Assembly (NCBI GenBank): GCA_038528385.1
Contig: JBCBET010000001.1
Span: 434,001-498,000 of the forward strand
From: Shimia_B sp038528385
Lineage (GTDB): Bacteria; Pseudomonadota; Alphaproteobacteria; Rhodobacterales; Rhodobacteraceae
DNA: 64,000 bases
Reading direction: 5' to 3'
In this document: positions 52,593-61,659 of the stretch, piece after piece
How positions within the stretch are numbered: position 1 is the first letter of the stretch
Layout of the letters: every line of letters begins with the position of its first letter
Notes under the pieces: model-generated
Told to the model about the DNA's origin: nothing
Database searches by the model: none
Seen by the model: only the letters and a program-made list of their open reading frames with translations
Position numbers and translations under genes: made by a program

Positions 52593-54365
52593 ATGTTTCA
52601 GGCATTCGAGAGCACGACGACGCCGCACCAGGGCCCGCCCCGGCTGGCGGCGCTGCGGGCGAAGATGGCGGAAGCCGGTGTGGACGCGTTCATCGTCCCG
52701 CGGGCGGATGCCTGGCAGGGGGAATATGTCGCCCCCTGTGATGAGCGGCTGGCCTGGCTCACGGGTTTTACCGGGTCGGCGGGCTTCTGTGTCGTGCTCG
52801 CGGAGACGGCCGGCGTTTTCGTCGATGGCCGCTACCGCGTCCAGGTGAAGGCTCAGGTGGCCGACGCGTTCACGCCAGTGGACTGGCCGGAGACCTCGCT
52901 CCGCGACTGGATCCTCGCCCATGCGCCCGAGGGCGCGCGGATCGCCTATGATCCCTGGCTCCATCCGCCGCGGCAGCTCAAGGGTCTGGCACCGCTGGAG
53001 GCGGCGGGCATGACGCTTGTCGCCACCGAAAACCTCGTCGACGCCGTTTGGCAGGATCGCCCCGGGCGGCCCGAGGGGCGCGCCTTCGCACATCCGCTGG
53101 AGTTGGCAGGCGAGGAAAGCGCGGCGAAGCGCGCGCGGCTCGCCGCGGAGTTGCGGCGCGCGGGCGAGGACGCGGCCATCCTCACGCTGCCCGACAGTAT
53201 ATGTTGGCTGCTCAATATCCGCGGCGCCGACATCCCGCGCATCCCGATCCTGCAGAGCTTCGCCATCCTTACCGCGGAGGGCCGCGTGCAGCTCTTCGTG
53301 GCGCCGGAGAAGGTCGCGGGGCTCGACCTGGAGGCGGAGGTGCATCCGCCGGGCGCGTTTCTGGCGGCGGTGGAGGCGCTCACCGGCACGGTCCGCCTCG
53401 ATCCAGAGAGCTGCCCCGCGGCGGTGGCGGGGGCGCTTCGCGCGACGGTGAGCGAGGGACCCGATCCCTGCCTTCTGCCCAAGGCGCGAAAGAACGCCGC
53501 CGAGCTCGACGGCGCACGCGCCGCGCATCAGCGCGACGCCGTGGCGATGGTGGAGTTTCTCGCCTGGCTCGACGTGCAGACCCCACCCGTCGTGACCGAG
53601 ATCGACGCCGCCCAAGCCCTCGAAGGGTTCCGGCGCGCCACGAATGCCCTCCGGGACATCAGCTTCGAGACGATCTCGGGCGCGGGTCCCCACGCAGCCC
53701 TGCCCCATTACCGCGTCTCCGAAGAGACCAACCGGACGCTCCGGGAGGGCGAGCTCTACCTGGTGGATTCCGGCGGCCAATACGTGGACGGCACCACGGA
53801 CATCACGCGCACCGTCGCCGTGGGGGCCCCTGCGCGCGAGGCCATGGAGGCGTTCACACGCGTGCTGAAGGGGATGATCGCGCTCTCGCGGCTGCGGTTT
53901 CCGCAGGGGGTCGGCGGCGCGCATATCGACGCCCTCGCCCGTGCCGCGCTCTGGGAGGCCGGGCAGGATTTCGACCACGGGACCGGGCACGGCGTGGGCT
54001 CCTATCTGTCGGTGCACGAGGGACCCGCGCGGATTTCGCGGGCCTCCACGGTCCCGCTCGACCCCGGGATGATCCTGTCGAACGAGCCCGGATATTACCG
54101 GGAAGGGGCCTTCGGCATCCGCATCGAGAACCTCATCGTCGTGCGGGAGGCTCCCCCCCTCCCCGGCGCGGACCCGCGCCCGTGGCGCGATTTCGAGACG
54201 CTGACCTACGTGCCCATCGACACGCGCCTCATTGTCCGGGACATGCTGAGCGCGGCGGAGCGTGACTGGCTCAACGCCTACCATGTGCAATGCGCCGAAC
54301 GGGTGGCGGGCCAGCTCTCGGACCGGGCCGCCGCCTGGATCGCGCGGGCCACATTGGCTCTCTGA
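52593..54365 (+). CDS. Xaa-Pro aminopeptidase (M24B, aminopeptidase P)
   Basis: A 590-residue M24 metallopeptidase of the large, three-domain aminopeptidase P form. Two creatinase-like N-terminal domains (to about residue 310) precede the pita-bread catalytic domain with dimetal ligands in YLVDSGGQYVDGTTDITRT (two Asp), DHGTGHGVGSYLSVHEGP (His) and NEPGYYREGAFGIRIEN (Glu). It removes N-terminal residues before proline. The frame is open upstream through the end of cobT, but ATG 52593 matches the conserved start. Likely downstream in the cobS-cobT transcription unit. Confidence 0.92.
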   Translation: MFQAFESTTTPHQGPPRLAALRAKMAEAGVDAFIVPRADAWQGEYVAPCDERLAWLTGFTGSAGFCVVLAETAGVFVDGRYRVQVKAQVADAFTPVDWPETSLRDWILAHAPEGARIAYDPWLHPPRQLKGLAPLEAAGMTLVATENLVDAVWQDRPGRPEGRAFAHPLELAGEESAAKRARLAAELRRAGEDAAILTLPDSICWLLNIRGADIPRIPILQSFAILTAEGRVQLFVAPEKVAGLDLEAEVHPPGAFLAAVEALTGTVRLDPESCPAAVAGALRATVSEGPDPCLLPKARKNAAELDGARAAHQRDAVAMVEFLAWLDVQTPPVVTEIDAAQALEGFRRATNALRDISFETISGAGPHAALPHYRVSEETNRTLREGELYLVDSGGQYVDGTTDITRTVAVGAPAREAMEAFTRVLKGMIALSRLRFPQGVGGAHIDALARAALWEAGQDFDHGTGHGVGSYLSVHEGPARISRASTVPLDPGMILSNEPGYYREGAFGIRIENLIVVREAPPLPGADPRPWRDFETLTYVPIDTRLIVRDMLSAAERDWLNAYHVQCAERVAGQLSDRAAAWIARATLAL

Positions 54366-54418
54366 CACAAACCTGTCACAAGAGCGCGACAAAACACGTC
54401 CAAATCGGGAGAGCAGCC

Positions 54419-54760
54419 ATGGCCGAGCACATCAAAATCCGCAAAGCACCGGGCACCTGGACGGTGCGCGTGGGCGGCGCGGTCCTCGGGGAGTCGAGCG
54501 CGGCGCTGGAGCTCGCGGAGGGCAGCTATCCGGAGGTGGTCTATTTCCCGCGCAGCGACATCGCCATGGCGTTCCTCGATCCCTCCGACAAGACCACCCA
54601 TTGCCCGCACAAGGGCGATGCCAGCTATTTCCACATCGTCACGAAGAGCACGACTCTAGAAAACGCGGTCTGGAGCTACGAGAGCCCCAAGGACGGCGTT
54701 GCCGACATCGCCGGGCACCTCGCCTTCGGCCACGCTGATGTGACGGTCGAGAAGATCTAG
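54419..54760 (+). CDS. DUF427 family protein
   Basis: A 113-residue DUF427 protein. The family pattern is clear: GTWTVRVGGAVLGES, YFPRSDIAMAFL, THCPHKGDASYFHI and AFGHADVTVEKI. DUF427 folds as a small beta-barrel of unknown role. ATG 54419 follows the aminopeptidase P gene after 53 bases; its stop overlaps the stop of the convergent ClC gene by four bases. Confidence 0.9.
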   Translation: MAEHIKIRKAPGTWTVRVGGAVLGESSAALELAEGSYPEVVYFPRSDIAMAFLDPSDKTTHCPHKGDASYFHIVTKSTTLENAVWSYESPKDGVADIAGHLAFGHADVTVEKI

Positions 54761-56415
54761 GAATGCTCCTCGGCCGCCGTGGCGGCCAGCGCGCGGTTGT
54801 AGGCCTTGAGGGCGTCCACCTGAAAGAGCGCTCCGATGAGGTTGGGCTTGCCGTCCTTGAGCGAGACCACGGGTAGAAACACCTCGTTCGTGGCTTCGAA
54901 GATCGGCATCGCCGTCTCGAGCGTCGCGGTCTCGGTGACGTAGAGGCTTTCTCCGATGAGCTCGAGGCAGCGCGCCTCCGGCGCCGCGCGCGGATGGTCC
55001 GGGCGCCGCATCATCTGCATGACGCCGAAGGTGGCGAGGAGATAGGCCTGCGGTCCGGCCGCCAGGTGGACGCCCCGCCGCTCGATCTGGCTGAGAAAGA
55101 ACGACCGGTCCACGAGCTTGGCCGAGAGCGCGGTGGACAGCGACACGGCCACCATAACGGCGAGCCCCGTCTGCCAGTCCCCCGTGAGCTCGAAGACGAT
55201 GAGCGTCGTCGAGATCGGCGCGCCGAGCACCGCGGCGCTCACCGCGCCCATGCCGGCGAGCGCGTAGAGCGTCTCGGAGCCCGACACGTCCGGAAATACC
55301 CCCGTGGCGATGATGCCGAAGGCAAGGCCCGTGAGCGCGCCCACCATGAGCGAGGGGGAGAACACCCCGCCGCCCATGCGTCCTGCCATGGTGATGGCCA
55401 CCGCCGCGATCTTGATTATGCAGAACACGATCGCCTCGTGGAGCAAAAGCTCGCCCGACAGCGCTGCTGTCGTGGTCTCGTAGCCCACGCCGATGATGTG
55501 CGGGTAAAAGATCGCGATCCCCCCCAGGAGCGCCCCCGCCATCATTGGCCGGGTCCAGCGCGGCAGTTTCGTGCGCCCGTGGGCCGCCGTTCCGAGATTC
55601 TCGAACCAGAAGATCGTACGCATGAGCAGAACCGCCACGACGCCGCAGGTGAGCCCGAGCAGCAGGAAGGCCGGAAGCTCCACGTAGAAAGCGAGCATGT
55701 TCTGCGTGGGCAGCGAAAACTCCGTGATGTCGCCGAATTGTGCGCGGGAGACGACCGTGCCCGCCACGGAGGCGATGACGATGGGCGCGAAGGCGTGAAC
55801 GGCGAAGTGCCGCAAAATAACCTCGAGCGCGAAGAGTGCGCCCGCGATGGGGGCGTTGAAGGACGCGCTCACCGCCGCGGCCACCGCGCAGCCCAGGAGG
55901 TCGCGGCCCGTGATCCCGTCGGCGCGGATGAAATTCGACACCTTTGTGGCGATCACCCCGGCGAGGTGGACGACCGGCCCCTCCCGTCCCGTGGAGCCGC
56001 CGGAGGAGAGCGTGATCCACGACGCCACCGCCGAGGCGATCCCGGCCCGCACTTCCACGCGGCCATCCTTGAGCGCCGCGCCTTCGATGACGTCTGCCAC
56101 GGACCGCACGCGCGCGTCGTTCGTGAACCGGTCGAGGATGAGGCCCACCGCGAGCCCGCCGAGGATCGGCGTGACGAGGACCCAGTACCAGGGCAGCTCC
56201 CGCGCCCAGGAATGGAGCATGGCGAGGTCCGAGGTCCCGTAGATCGCGCCCTGCAGCCGGATGATGGCGAGCCGAAATCCCACGGCCGCGAGCCCCGCCG
56301 CGATGCCGATCATGAGCGCGATGAACCAGAACTGGATCTGACTCGGCCCGCGGGCGCGCAGGATGGCCCAGCTGCGCCGGGTGGCCTCCGAAATATCTGC
56401 GAGGACGCGGTCCAT
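54757..56415 (-). CDS. ClC-family chloride channel/transporter with CBS region
   Basis: A 552-residue ClC protein: a membrane domain of about 430 residues and a C-terminal cytosolic region with at least one CBS-like motif (AMPIFEATNEVFLPVVSLKDGKP, then LIGALFQVDAL). The selectivity/gating motif GREGP (143-147, gating Glu145) and GGVFSPSL are present, but the first chloride motif GSGIP appears as RVRSVADVIEG, and the internal proton Glu of exchangers is replaced: FALEVI gives Glu198-Val199. That pattern is seen in chloride channels. Start at ATG 56415 is inferred from similarity; the frame is open to 56631. Confidence 0.88.
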   Translation of the reverse strand: MDRVLADISEATRRSWAILRARGPSQIQFWFIALMIGIAAGLAAVGFRLAIIRLQGAIYGTSDLAMLHSWARELPWYWVLVTPILGGLAVGLILDRFTNDARVRSVADVIEGAALKDGRVEVRAGIASAVASWITLSSGGSTGREGPVVHLAGVIATKVSNFIRADGITGRDLLGCAVAAAVSASFNAPIAGALFALEVILRHFAVHAFAPIVIASVAGTVVSRAQFGDITEFSLPTQNMLAFYVELPAFLLLGLTCGVVAVLLMRTIFWFENLGTAAHGRTKLPRWTRPMMAGALLGGIAIFYPHIIGVGYETTTAALSGELLLHEAIVFCIIKIAAVAITMAGRMGGGVFSPSLMVGALTGLAFGIIATGVFPDVSGSETLYALAGMGAVSAAVLGAPISTTLIVFELTGDWQTGLAVMVAVSLSTALSAKLVDRSFFLSQIERRGVHLAAGPQAYLLATFGVMQMMRRPDHPRAAPEARCLELIGESLYVTETATLETAMPIFEATNEVFLPVVSLKDGKPNLIGALFQVDALKAYNRALAATAAEEHS

Positions 56416-56503
56416 CGCGCTCCTTACCACTGGCGCGACCGTTGCGCCTTTCGCCCCCAGGCGACCTCCCCTATGGTGGCGCTCCGAACGGGACGGAGGC
56501 GCC

Positions 56504-57877
56504 ATGCGCATCGACATCGCCATTGCTGCCCTGCGCGAAAGGTTAGGGGATCGCCTGACATGCTCCAAGTCCGATTTGGCGCTCCATGGCCGCTCGGAGT
56601 CGCATTTCGCGGAAATGCCGCCGGACGCCATCGTCTATCCCGAAACCACGGCTGAGGTCAGCGATATCGTGCGCATCTGTGCCGAGCATGGCTGCCCCGT
56701 CATCGGCTTCGGAACGGGCACCTCGCTCGAGGGGCATACGAGCGCGCCGCGCGGCGGCGTGAGCGTCGATTTCAGCCGCATGGCGCGCGTGCTCAGCGTG
56801 TCGCCGAGCGACATGGTCGCCGTGGTGCAGCCCGGCCTCACCCGCGAGGCGCTCAATGCCGAATTGCGGGCCACCGGGCTCTTTTTTCCCGTGGATCCGG
56901 GCGCCAATGCCTCCCTTGGCGGCATGGCCTCCACCCGCGCTTCGGGCACGACGACGGTGCGCTACGGGACGATGCGCGAGAATGTGGCCGCCCTCGAGGT
57001 CGTGACCGCGGACGGCAACATCCTGCGCACCGGCACGGCGGCGCGAAAGTCATCGGCGGGCTACGACCTCACGTCGCTCTTCGTGGGGGCCGAGGGCACG
57101 CTCGGCCTCATCACCGAACTCACGCTTCGCCTCCACGGGCAGCCGGAGGCCGTGGCGGCGGCGGTGGCGGCGTTCCCGGATGTAGGGGCGGCGGTGGAGA
57201 CGGTGATCGAAACGATCCAGTATGGCATCCCCATGGCCCGGATCGAGCTTCTCGACGCGGCCGCCATCGCCGCCGTCAACGCTCATTCGGGGCGCAATGA
57301 CCCCGTAGCGCCGCATCTCTTCGTGGAATTCCACGGCGCGCCTTCGGCGGTGGCCGAGGAGGCCGAGGCCTTCGGCGCCATCGCGCGCGAAAACGCGGGC
57401 TCCGATGTGAGGTGGTCCGAGCGGCCCGAGGACCGGAGCGCGCTCTGGTCCGCGCGCCACGCGGCCTATTACGCGATCCTCGCCTCCCGCCCGTCTGCGC
57501 GCGCGGTGGTGACCGATGTCTGCGTCCCGATCTCCCGGCTGGCCGAGGCGGTGGAGGCCACATCCGTCGACATCGCTGCAAGCCCCATCCCCGGGCCGAT
57601 CCTCGGCCATGTGGGAGACGGCAATTATCACGCGATCCTGCTCATCGATCCCGACGCGCCGGAGGAAAAGGAGATCGCGCTCGACCTCCAGCACCGCATG
57701 GTCGCGCGGGCCCAGGCGCTCGGCGGGACGGCCACGGGCGAGCACGGCGTGGGCATGGGCAAGCTCGGCTACATGGACGCCGAACACGGACCCGCCTGGG
57801 GGCTCATGGGAGAGATCAAGCGCGCGCTGGATCCCCAGGGGATCATGAACCCGGGAAAGCTCGTCCGGCAGAACTAG
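56504..57877 (+). CDS. FAD-linked oxidase (D-lactate/glycolate dehydrogenase type)
   Basis: A 457-residue FAD-binding PCMH-type flavoprotein like cytochrome-linked D-lactate dehydrogenase (DLD) or GlcD. The FAD-binding segment GFGTGTSLEGHTSAPRGGV and GANASLGGMASTRASG are diagnostic; the C-terminal FAD-oxidase domain has LGHVGDGNYHAILLIDP (two His near the active site) and GTATGEHGVGMGK. It oxidises 2-hydroxyacids and passes electrons to the respiratory chain. ATG 56504 with GGACGGAGG upstream is clear. It is divergent from clc by 88 bases and convergent with recN. D-lactate is the best guess. Confidence 0.92.
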   Translation: MRIDIAIAALRERLGDRLTCSKSDLALHGRSESHFAEMPPDAIVYPETTAEVSDIVRICAEHGCPVIGFGTGTSLEGHTSAPRGGVSVDFSRMARVLSVSPSDMVAVVQPGLTREALNAELRATGLFFPVDPGANASLGGMASTRASGTTTVRYGTMRENVAALEVVTADGNILRTGTAARKSSAGYDLTSLFVGAEGTLGLITELTLRLHGQPEAVAAAVAAFPDVGAAVETVIETIQYGIPMARIELLDAAAIAAVNAHSGRNDPVAPHLFVEFHGAPSAVAEEAEAFGAIARENAGSDVRWSERPEDRSALWSARHAAYYAILASRPSARAVVTDVCVPISRLAEAVEATSVDIAASPIPGPILGHVGDGNYHAILLIDPDAPEEKEIALDLQHRMVARAQALGGTATGEHGVGMGKLGYMDAEHGPAWGLMGEIKRALDPQGIMNPGKLVRQN

Positions 57878-57893
57878 GCGCGCCCAAGCATGG

Positions 57894-57908
57894 CGCTCCG
57901 TCGGAGCG
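57894..57908. terminator. Small hairpin between the oxidase gene and recN
   Basis: CGCTCCG-T-CGGAGCG is a perfect short palindrome 17 bases after the oxidase stop and 16 bases from the recN stop. Its place between convergent genes suggests a bidirectional terminator, but there is no T-tract on either side. Confidence 0.35.
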
Positions 57909-57923
57909 ACCGGGCCCGGCCCG

Positions 57924-59576
57924 TCAGCCGCGCAACAGCTCGAGAGCCGCCGCGCGCGCGGCGTCGGTGACCGTGTCGCCCGCCAGCATGCGCGCAATCT
58001 CGTCCACCCGCGCCTCGGGGGCGAGCGGATCCACCTGCGAAAACGTCATTTCGTCCTCCACCCGCTTGGCCACGCGCCAGTGATGCGCGCCGAGGGCGGC
58101 CACCTGCGGGGAATGGGTGACGACGAGCACCTGGCTCGTTTCGGCAAGCCGCGCGAGGCGGCGGCCCACGGCATCGGCGGTGGCCCCGCCCACGCCCCGG
58201 TCGATCTCGTCAAAGATCATGGTCTGACCCGCGCTGCCCCCGGTCAGGCAGACCTTCAGCGCCAGGAGAAAGCGGCTGAGTTCCCCGCCCGAGGCGATCT
58301 TGTTCAGCGGCCCCGGCGGCGCTCCCGGATTGGTGGCCACCGTGAAGGCCACCTCGTCGGTGCCCGAGGGCCCGGGCTCGGCCTCGCTCAGCACCGTCTT
58401 GAACACCGCGCGCTCCATCTTCAGGGGCGCCAGCTCCGCTGCCATGGCGTCATCGAGCCGCGCCGCAGCGGAACGCCGCGCCCGGCTCAACATATCCGCC
58501 GCCTCCACATAGGCGCGCTGCGCCGTGACCAAGGCCGCCTCCAGCGCCGCGATATCGCCCGCGCTCGCCTCGAAGGCCTCGAGCCTGCCGGTGAGCTCTT
58601 CGAGGAGTGCGGGCAGATCGTCGGGCGCAACGCCGTGCTTTCTCGACAGCGCGCGCAGCGCGAAGAGCCGCTCCTCCACTGCTTCGAGCTCCGCCGGGTT
58701 GAACGAGAGCCGGTCGAGCAACGTCTCCACCCCGGCCTGCGCCTCCGCCAGCTCGGCCATGGTCCGCTCGAGCGCGGCAAGGGGGGCCGCCGCCTCCTCC
58801 GGGATCTTGTCCTCCGCCGCCTCGAGCCAGCGCGTGGCATCGCGCACCATCCCCTCCGCGCCCTCAGCGCCGAGCACATGGGCTGCCTTGGCCACATCCG
58901 TTCCGATCCGCTCGGCGGCCTGCATCAGCCGCCGCCGGGCATCGAGCGATGCGTCCTCCCCAGCCTCGGGCGCGAGCGCCGTCAATTCGTCCACGGCGTG
59001 GCGCAGGAAGTCCTCCTCCGCCGCCAGGGCCGCCGCGGCCTCCGCCCCTTGGGCGAGCGCGCGCTCGGTGCGTCGCCGGTCCTGCCAGGCCTCCGACACC
59101 GCGGCCGTCTCCCGCCCCACGGCGGCGAACGCGTCGAGCAGCGCGCGGTGGCCGCGGACGTTCAGGAGCCCCCGGTCATCGTGCTGGCCGTGGAGCTCCA
59201 CCAGCCTCTCCGAAAGGGCGCGCAGCAGCTCCCCCGACGCGCGGCGGTCGTTGACGAAGGCCGTCTTGCGCCCGTCGCTCCGGTTGATGCGGCGCAGCAC
59301 GAGGTCGCCCTCCGCGCTGGCATAGCCCGCTTCCTCGAGAACCGCATGGGCCCCGTGGCCCGAGGGCAGGTCGAACCACGCCGTCACCTCGCCCTGCTCA
59401 GCGCCCTGCCGCACGAGGTCCGCGCGTCCGCGCCAGCCCAGCACGAACCCTAACGCATCGAGCAGGATGGATTTCCCGGCACCGGTTTCACCGGTCAGCA
59501 CGTTGAGACCCGGCTGGAACTCAAGCTCCAACCGATCGATGATCAGCATGTCCCGGATATCAAGTCCGCGCAGCAT
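57924..59576 (-). CDS. recN: DNA repair protein RecN
   Basis: RecN, 550 residues, an SMC-like ATPase in double-strand break repair. The N-terminal Walker A GETGAGKS lies at 29-36 (with ATG 59576); two coiled-coil arms occupy about 180-360; the C-terminal half has SGGELSRFLLALK and IFDEIDRGVGGATADAVG (Walker B) with VVTHSPQVAA. The frame extends eight codons upstream to 59603. It follows bamD and lpxC on the same strand, the usual alphaproteobacterial dcw-end order. Confidence 0.96.
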   Translation of the reverse strand: MLRGLDIRDMLIIDRLELEFQPGLNVLTGETGAGKSILLDALGFVLGWRGRADLVRQGAEQGEVTAWFDLPSGHGAHAVLEEAGYASAEGDLVLRRINRSDGRKTAFVNDRRASGELLRALSERLVELHGQHDDRGLLNVRGHRALLDAFAAVGRETAAVSEAWQDRRRTERALAQGAEAAAALAAEEDFLRHAVDELTALAPEAGEDASLDARRRLMQAAERIGTDVAKAAHVLGAEGAEGMVRDATRWLEAAEDKIPEEAAAPLAALERTMAELAEAQAGVETLLDRLSFNPAELEAVEERLFALRALSRKHGVAPDDLPALLEELTGRLEAFEASAGDIAALEAALVTAQRAYVEAADMLSRARRSAAARLDDAMAAELAPLKMERAVFKTVLSEAEPGPSGTDEVAFTVATNPGAPPGPLNKIASGGELSRFLLALKVCLTGGSAGQTMIFDEIDRGVGGATADAVGRRLARLAETSQVLVVTHSPQVAALGAHHWRVAKRVEDEMTFSQVDPLAPEARVDEIARMLAGDTVTDAARAAALELLRG

Positions 59577-59612
59577 GTCCCGCCGGGTGGGTGTGGTCCC
59601 CACCCCTCCCTG

Positions 59613-60452
59613 TCAGAGCCATTCGCCCCGGATGACCTGGCGGTAGATCGCGCTCAGCCAGTTGTCCCCGATGGGTTGAGCATCGAGCCCGGACCCCCGC
59701 AGGAGCGAGAAGCTGTCCTCGTACCAGTCCGAGCCGCGGTAATTGAAGCCGAGGATCGCACCGGCGGTCTGGGCCTCGTCATCGAGCCCCAGCGCGAGGT
59801 AGGCCTCCACCAGGCGATGGAGCGCCTCGGCCGTGTGGGTGGTGGTCTGGAAATCCTCCACCACCACGCGGAAGCGATTGATGGCCGCGCCGTAATGCCC
59901 CTGCTTTAGGTAGTAGCGCCCGATCTCCATCTCCTTGCCGGCCAGGTGGTCGAAGGCGAGGTCGAACTTGAGGAGCGAGGTTTCGGCATACTCGCTCTCC
60001 GGGTAGCGCTCGATCACCACCCGCAACGCCTGTAGCGCCTGGAATGTGAGGCCCTGGTCGCGGCCCACCTCGTCGATCTGGTCATAGTAGCTCAGCGCCA
60101 GAAGGTACTGCGCATAAGCCGCGTCGCTGTCGGCGGGATAGAAATCCAGGTAGCGCTGCGCCGAGGCGCGGCTGTTGGGGTAGTCTGTACCACGGTGGAA
60201 CGCGAAGGCCTGCATGATGAGCGCGCGCTTGGCCCATTCGGAATAGGGATAAAGGCGCTCCACCTCGCCGAAATAGAACGCCGCATCCTCGGGCCGGGCG
60301 CGGCTCAACTCGAACTCGCCGCGGTCGTAGATCTCCTTGGCCGAGAAATTCTCCAACGGGACCGTGGGCCGATCGTCGAGGCCGCAGGCCGCCAGCGCTC
60401 CCATGGTGATGGCCAGCGCGATCCCCCTCAAAACCATAAGACACGTCCTCAT
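59613..60452 (-). CDS. bamD: Outer membrane protein assembly factor BamD
   Basis: BamD (ComL), 279 residues, a lipoprotein of the BAM complex inserting beta-barrel proteins. The lipobox GALAAC places the lipidated Cys at 23; five tetratricopeptide-like repeats follow (AKEIYDRGEFELSRARPEDA, then AFYFGEVERLYPYSEWAKRA, and FDLAFDHLAGKEMEIGRYYL). ATG 60452 or 60437 are possible starts. It is 83 bases after lpxC and 36 before recN, a typical neighbourhood. Confidence 0.94.
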   Translation of the reverse strand: MRTCLMVLRGIALAITMGALAACGLDDRPTVPLENFSAKEIYDRGEFELSRARPEDAAFYFGEVERLYPYSEWAKRALIMQAFAFHRGTDYPNSRASAQRYLDFYPADSDAAYAQYLLALSYYDQIDEVGRDQGLTFQALQALRVVIERYPESEYAETSLLKFDLAFDHLAGKEMEIGRYYLKQGHYGAAINRFRVVVEDFQTTTHTAEALHRLVEAYLALGLDDEAQTAGAILGFNYRGSDWYEDSFSLLRGSGLDAQPIGDNWLSAIYRQVIRGEWL

Positions 60453-60535
60453 CGCCTCGGCGGCCCGTGAAAGGCAGCTCCGGGCACCGTGCCGGGTTAG
60501 CATGTTTGCGGGACAACGCAAATTGCCATTCCACC

Positions 60536-61459
60536 TCAGGCGGGGAGCGCCACCGCATCCGCCCGGGTGAGCCCCGCGCCGGGGAGGCGCGCCTCTATGG
60601 AGGTGTCGCAATCCACCATGCGGAAGCATTGGGGATCCGCGAAAACGGCATGCAGGAGCGTGTTGGTCAACGAGTGACCCGCGCGGTGGCCCACGTAGCG
60701 CCCGATGATCGGCGCCCCGGCGAGCGCGAGGTCGCCCACGGCGTCGAGCATCTTGTGCCGTACGGGCTCGTCCCCGTGGCGCAGACCGCCGGGGCTCAGG
60801 ATCTGCGCGCCCTCGAACACCACCGCGTTGCGGAGTGTCCCGCCAAGCGCGAGGCCCTTCGCGTGCATCTCACGCACATCGGCATTGCTGCAGAACGTGC
60901 GGCTGTCGGACAGCTCGTGCACGAAGGCCCCATTGGCGAGGTCGAGCGTCTTGCGCTGCCGGCCGATGGCCGCGTCGGCAAAGTCGATGTCGAAATCCAT
61001 GGCGAAGCCCGCGGCGGGCTCGAGCTGCGCGACGGCCTCGCCCTGCGTGACCCGCACGGTGCGCAGCATCTTGATCGCGCGCATCGGCGCCGGTTGCTCC
61101 TTCAGCCCCCGCGCGAGGAAGCCGTTGACGAAGGGGGCCGCGCTGCCGTCGAGGATGGGAACCTCGGGCCCGTCGAGGTCGATGAGCGCGTTGCTGATCC
61201 CACAACCCGCGAGCGCGGCCATGAGGTGCTCGATCGTGGACACCTCCACGCCGCTGGCATTTCTGATCCGGGTGCAGAGGGGCCCGCGCTCAACGGCGCT
61301 CCACAGCGCCGGAACCATCGTGTCACCTTCGCGCAGGTCCACGCGGCGAAACCAGACGCCGTGGTGGGCCGATGCCGGGCGCACGATCATTCGGACGGGC
61401 TTGCCGGAGTGCAATCCGATCCCGTTGAATGTCACTGGCGCTTTGAGCGTGGTCTGCAT
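60536..61459 (-). CDS. lpxC: UDP-3-O-acyl-N-acetylglucosamine deacetylase
   Basis: LpxC, 307 residues, performs the committed step of lipid A synthesis. Zinc ligands His78 (EHLMAALAG with base Glu77), His235 and Asp239 (HKMLDAVGDL) and the catalytic His262 (GHRAGHS) are all present. Length is the usual size. It follows ftsZ after 200 bases containing an intrinsic terminator, so it should have its own promoter in the space just upstream of its ATG; I did not identify a convincing -35/-10 pair. Confidence 0.97.
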   Translation of the reverse strand: MQTTLKAPVTFNGIGLHSGKPVRMIVRPASAHHGVWFRRVDLREGDTMVPALWSAVERGPLCTRIRNASGVEVSTIEHLMAALAGCGISNALIDLDGPEVPILDGSAAPFVNGFLARGLKEQPAPMRAIKMLRTVRVTQGEAVAQLEPAAGFAMDFDIDFADAAIGRQRKTLDLANGAFVHELSDSRTFCSNADVREMHAKGLALGGTLRNAVVFEGAQILSPGGLRHGDEPVRHKMLDAVGDLALAGAPIIGRYVGHRAGHSLTNTLLHAVFADPQCFRMVDCDTSIEARLPGAGLTRADAVALPA

Positions 61460-61603
61460 CAGGTCTCTGCGAGGGCTATGGATTTCTTAACGCAGAGGTA
61501 AAAATTTGGCCCATGGCGCTCAACTCACGCTTTGCAACCGCGTGAAACAAGCGAGACTCCTTGGCGGATTTCTGCCACCGCCGTAAATCTCTGTATTTGA
61601 AAG

Positions 61604-61637
61604 AAAAACCGCCCCAACGCAGGGTTGAGGCGGGCTT
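61604..61637 (-). terminator. Intrinsic terminator after ftsZ
   Basis: On the minus strand, 23 bases after the ftsZ stop, CCGCCTCAAC pairs with GTTGGGGCGG (one G-T) across a short loop and runs into TTTTTCTTTC. A standard Rho-independent terminator that separates ftsZ from lpxC. Confidence 0.85.
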
Positions 61638-61659
61638 GTTTCTGACTGTTACAGGGCCG

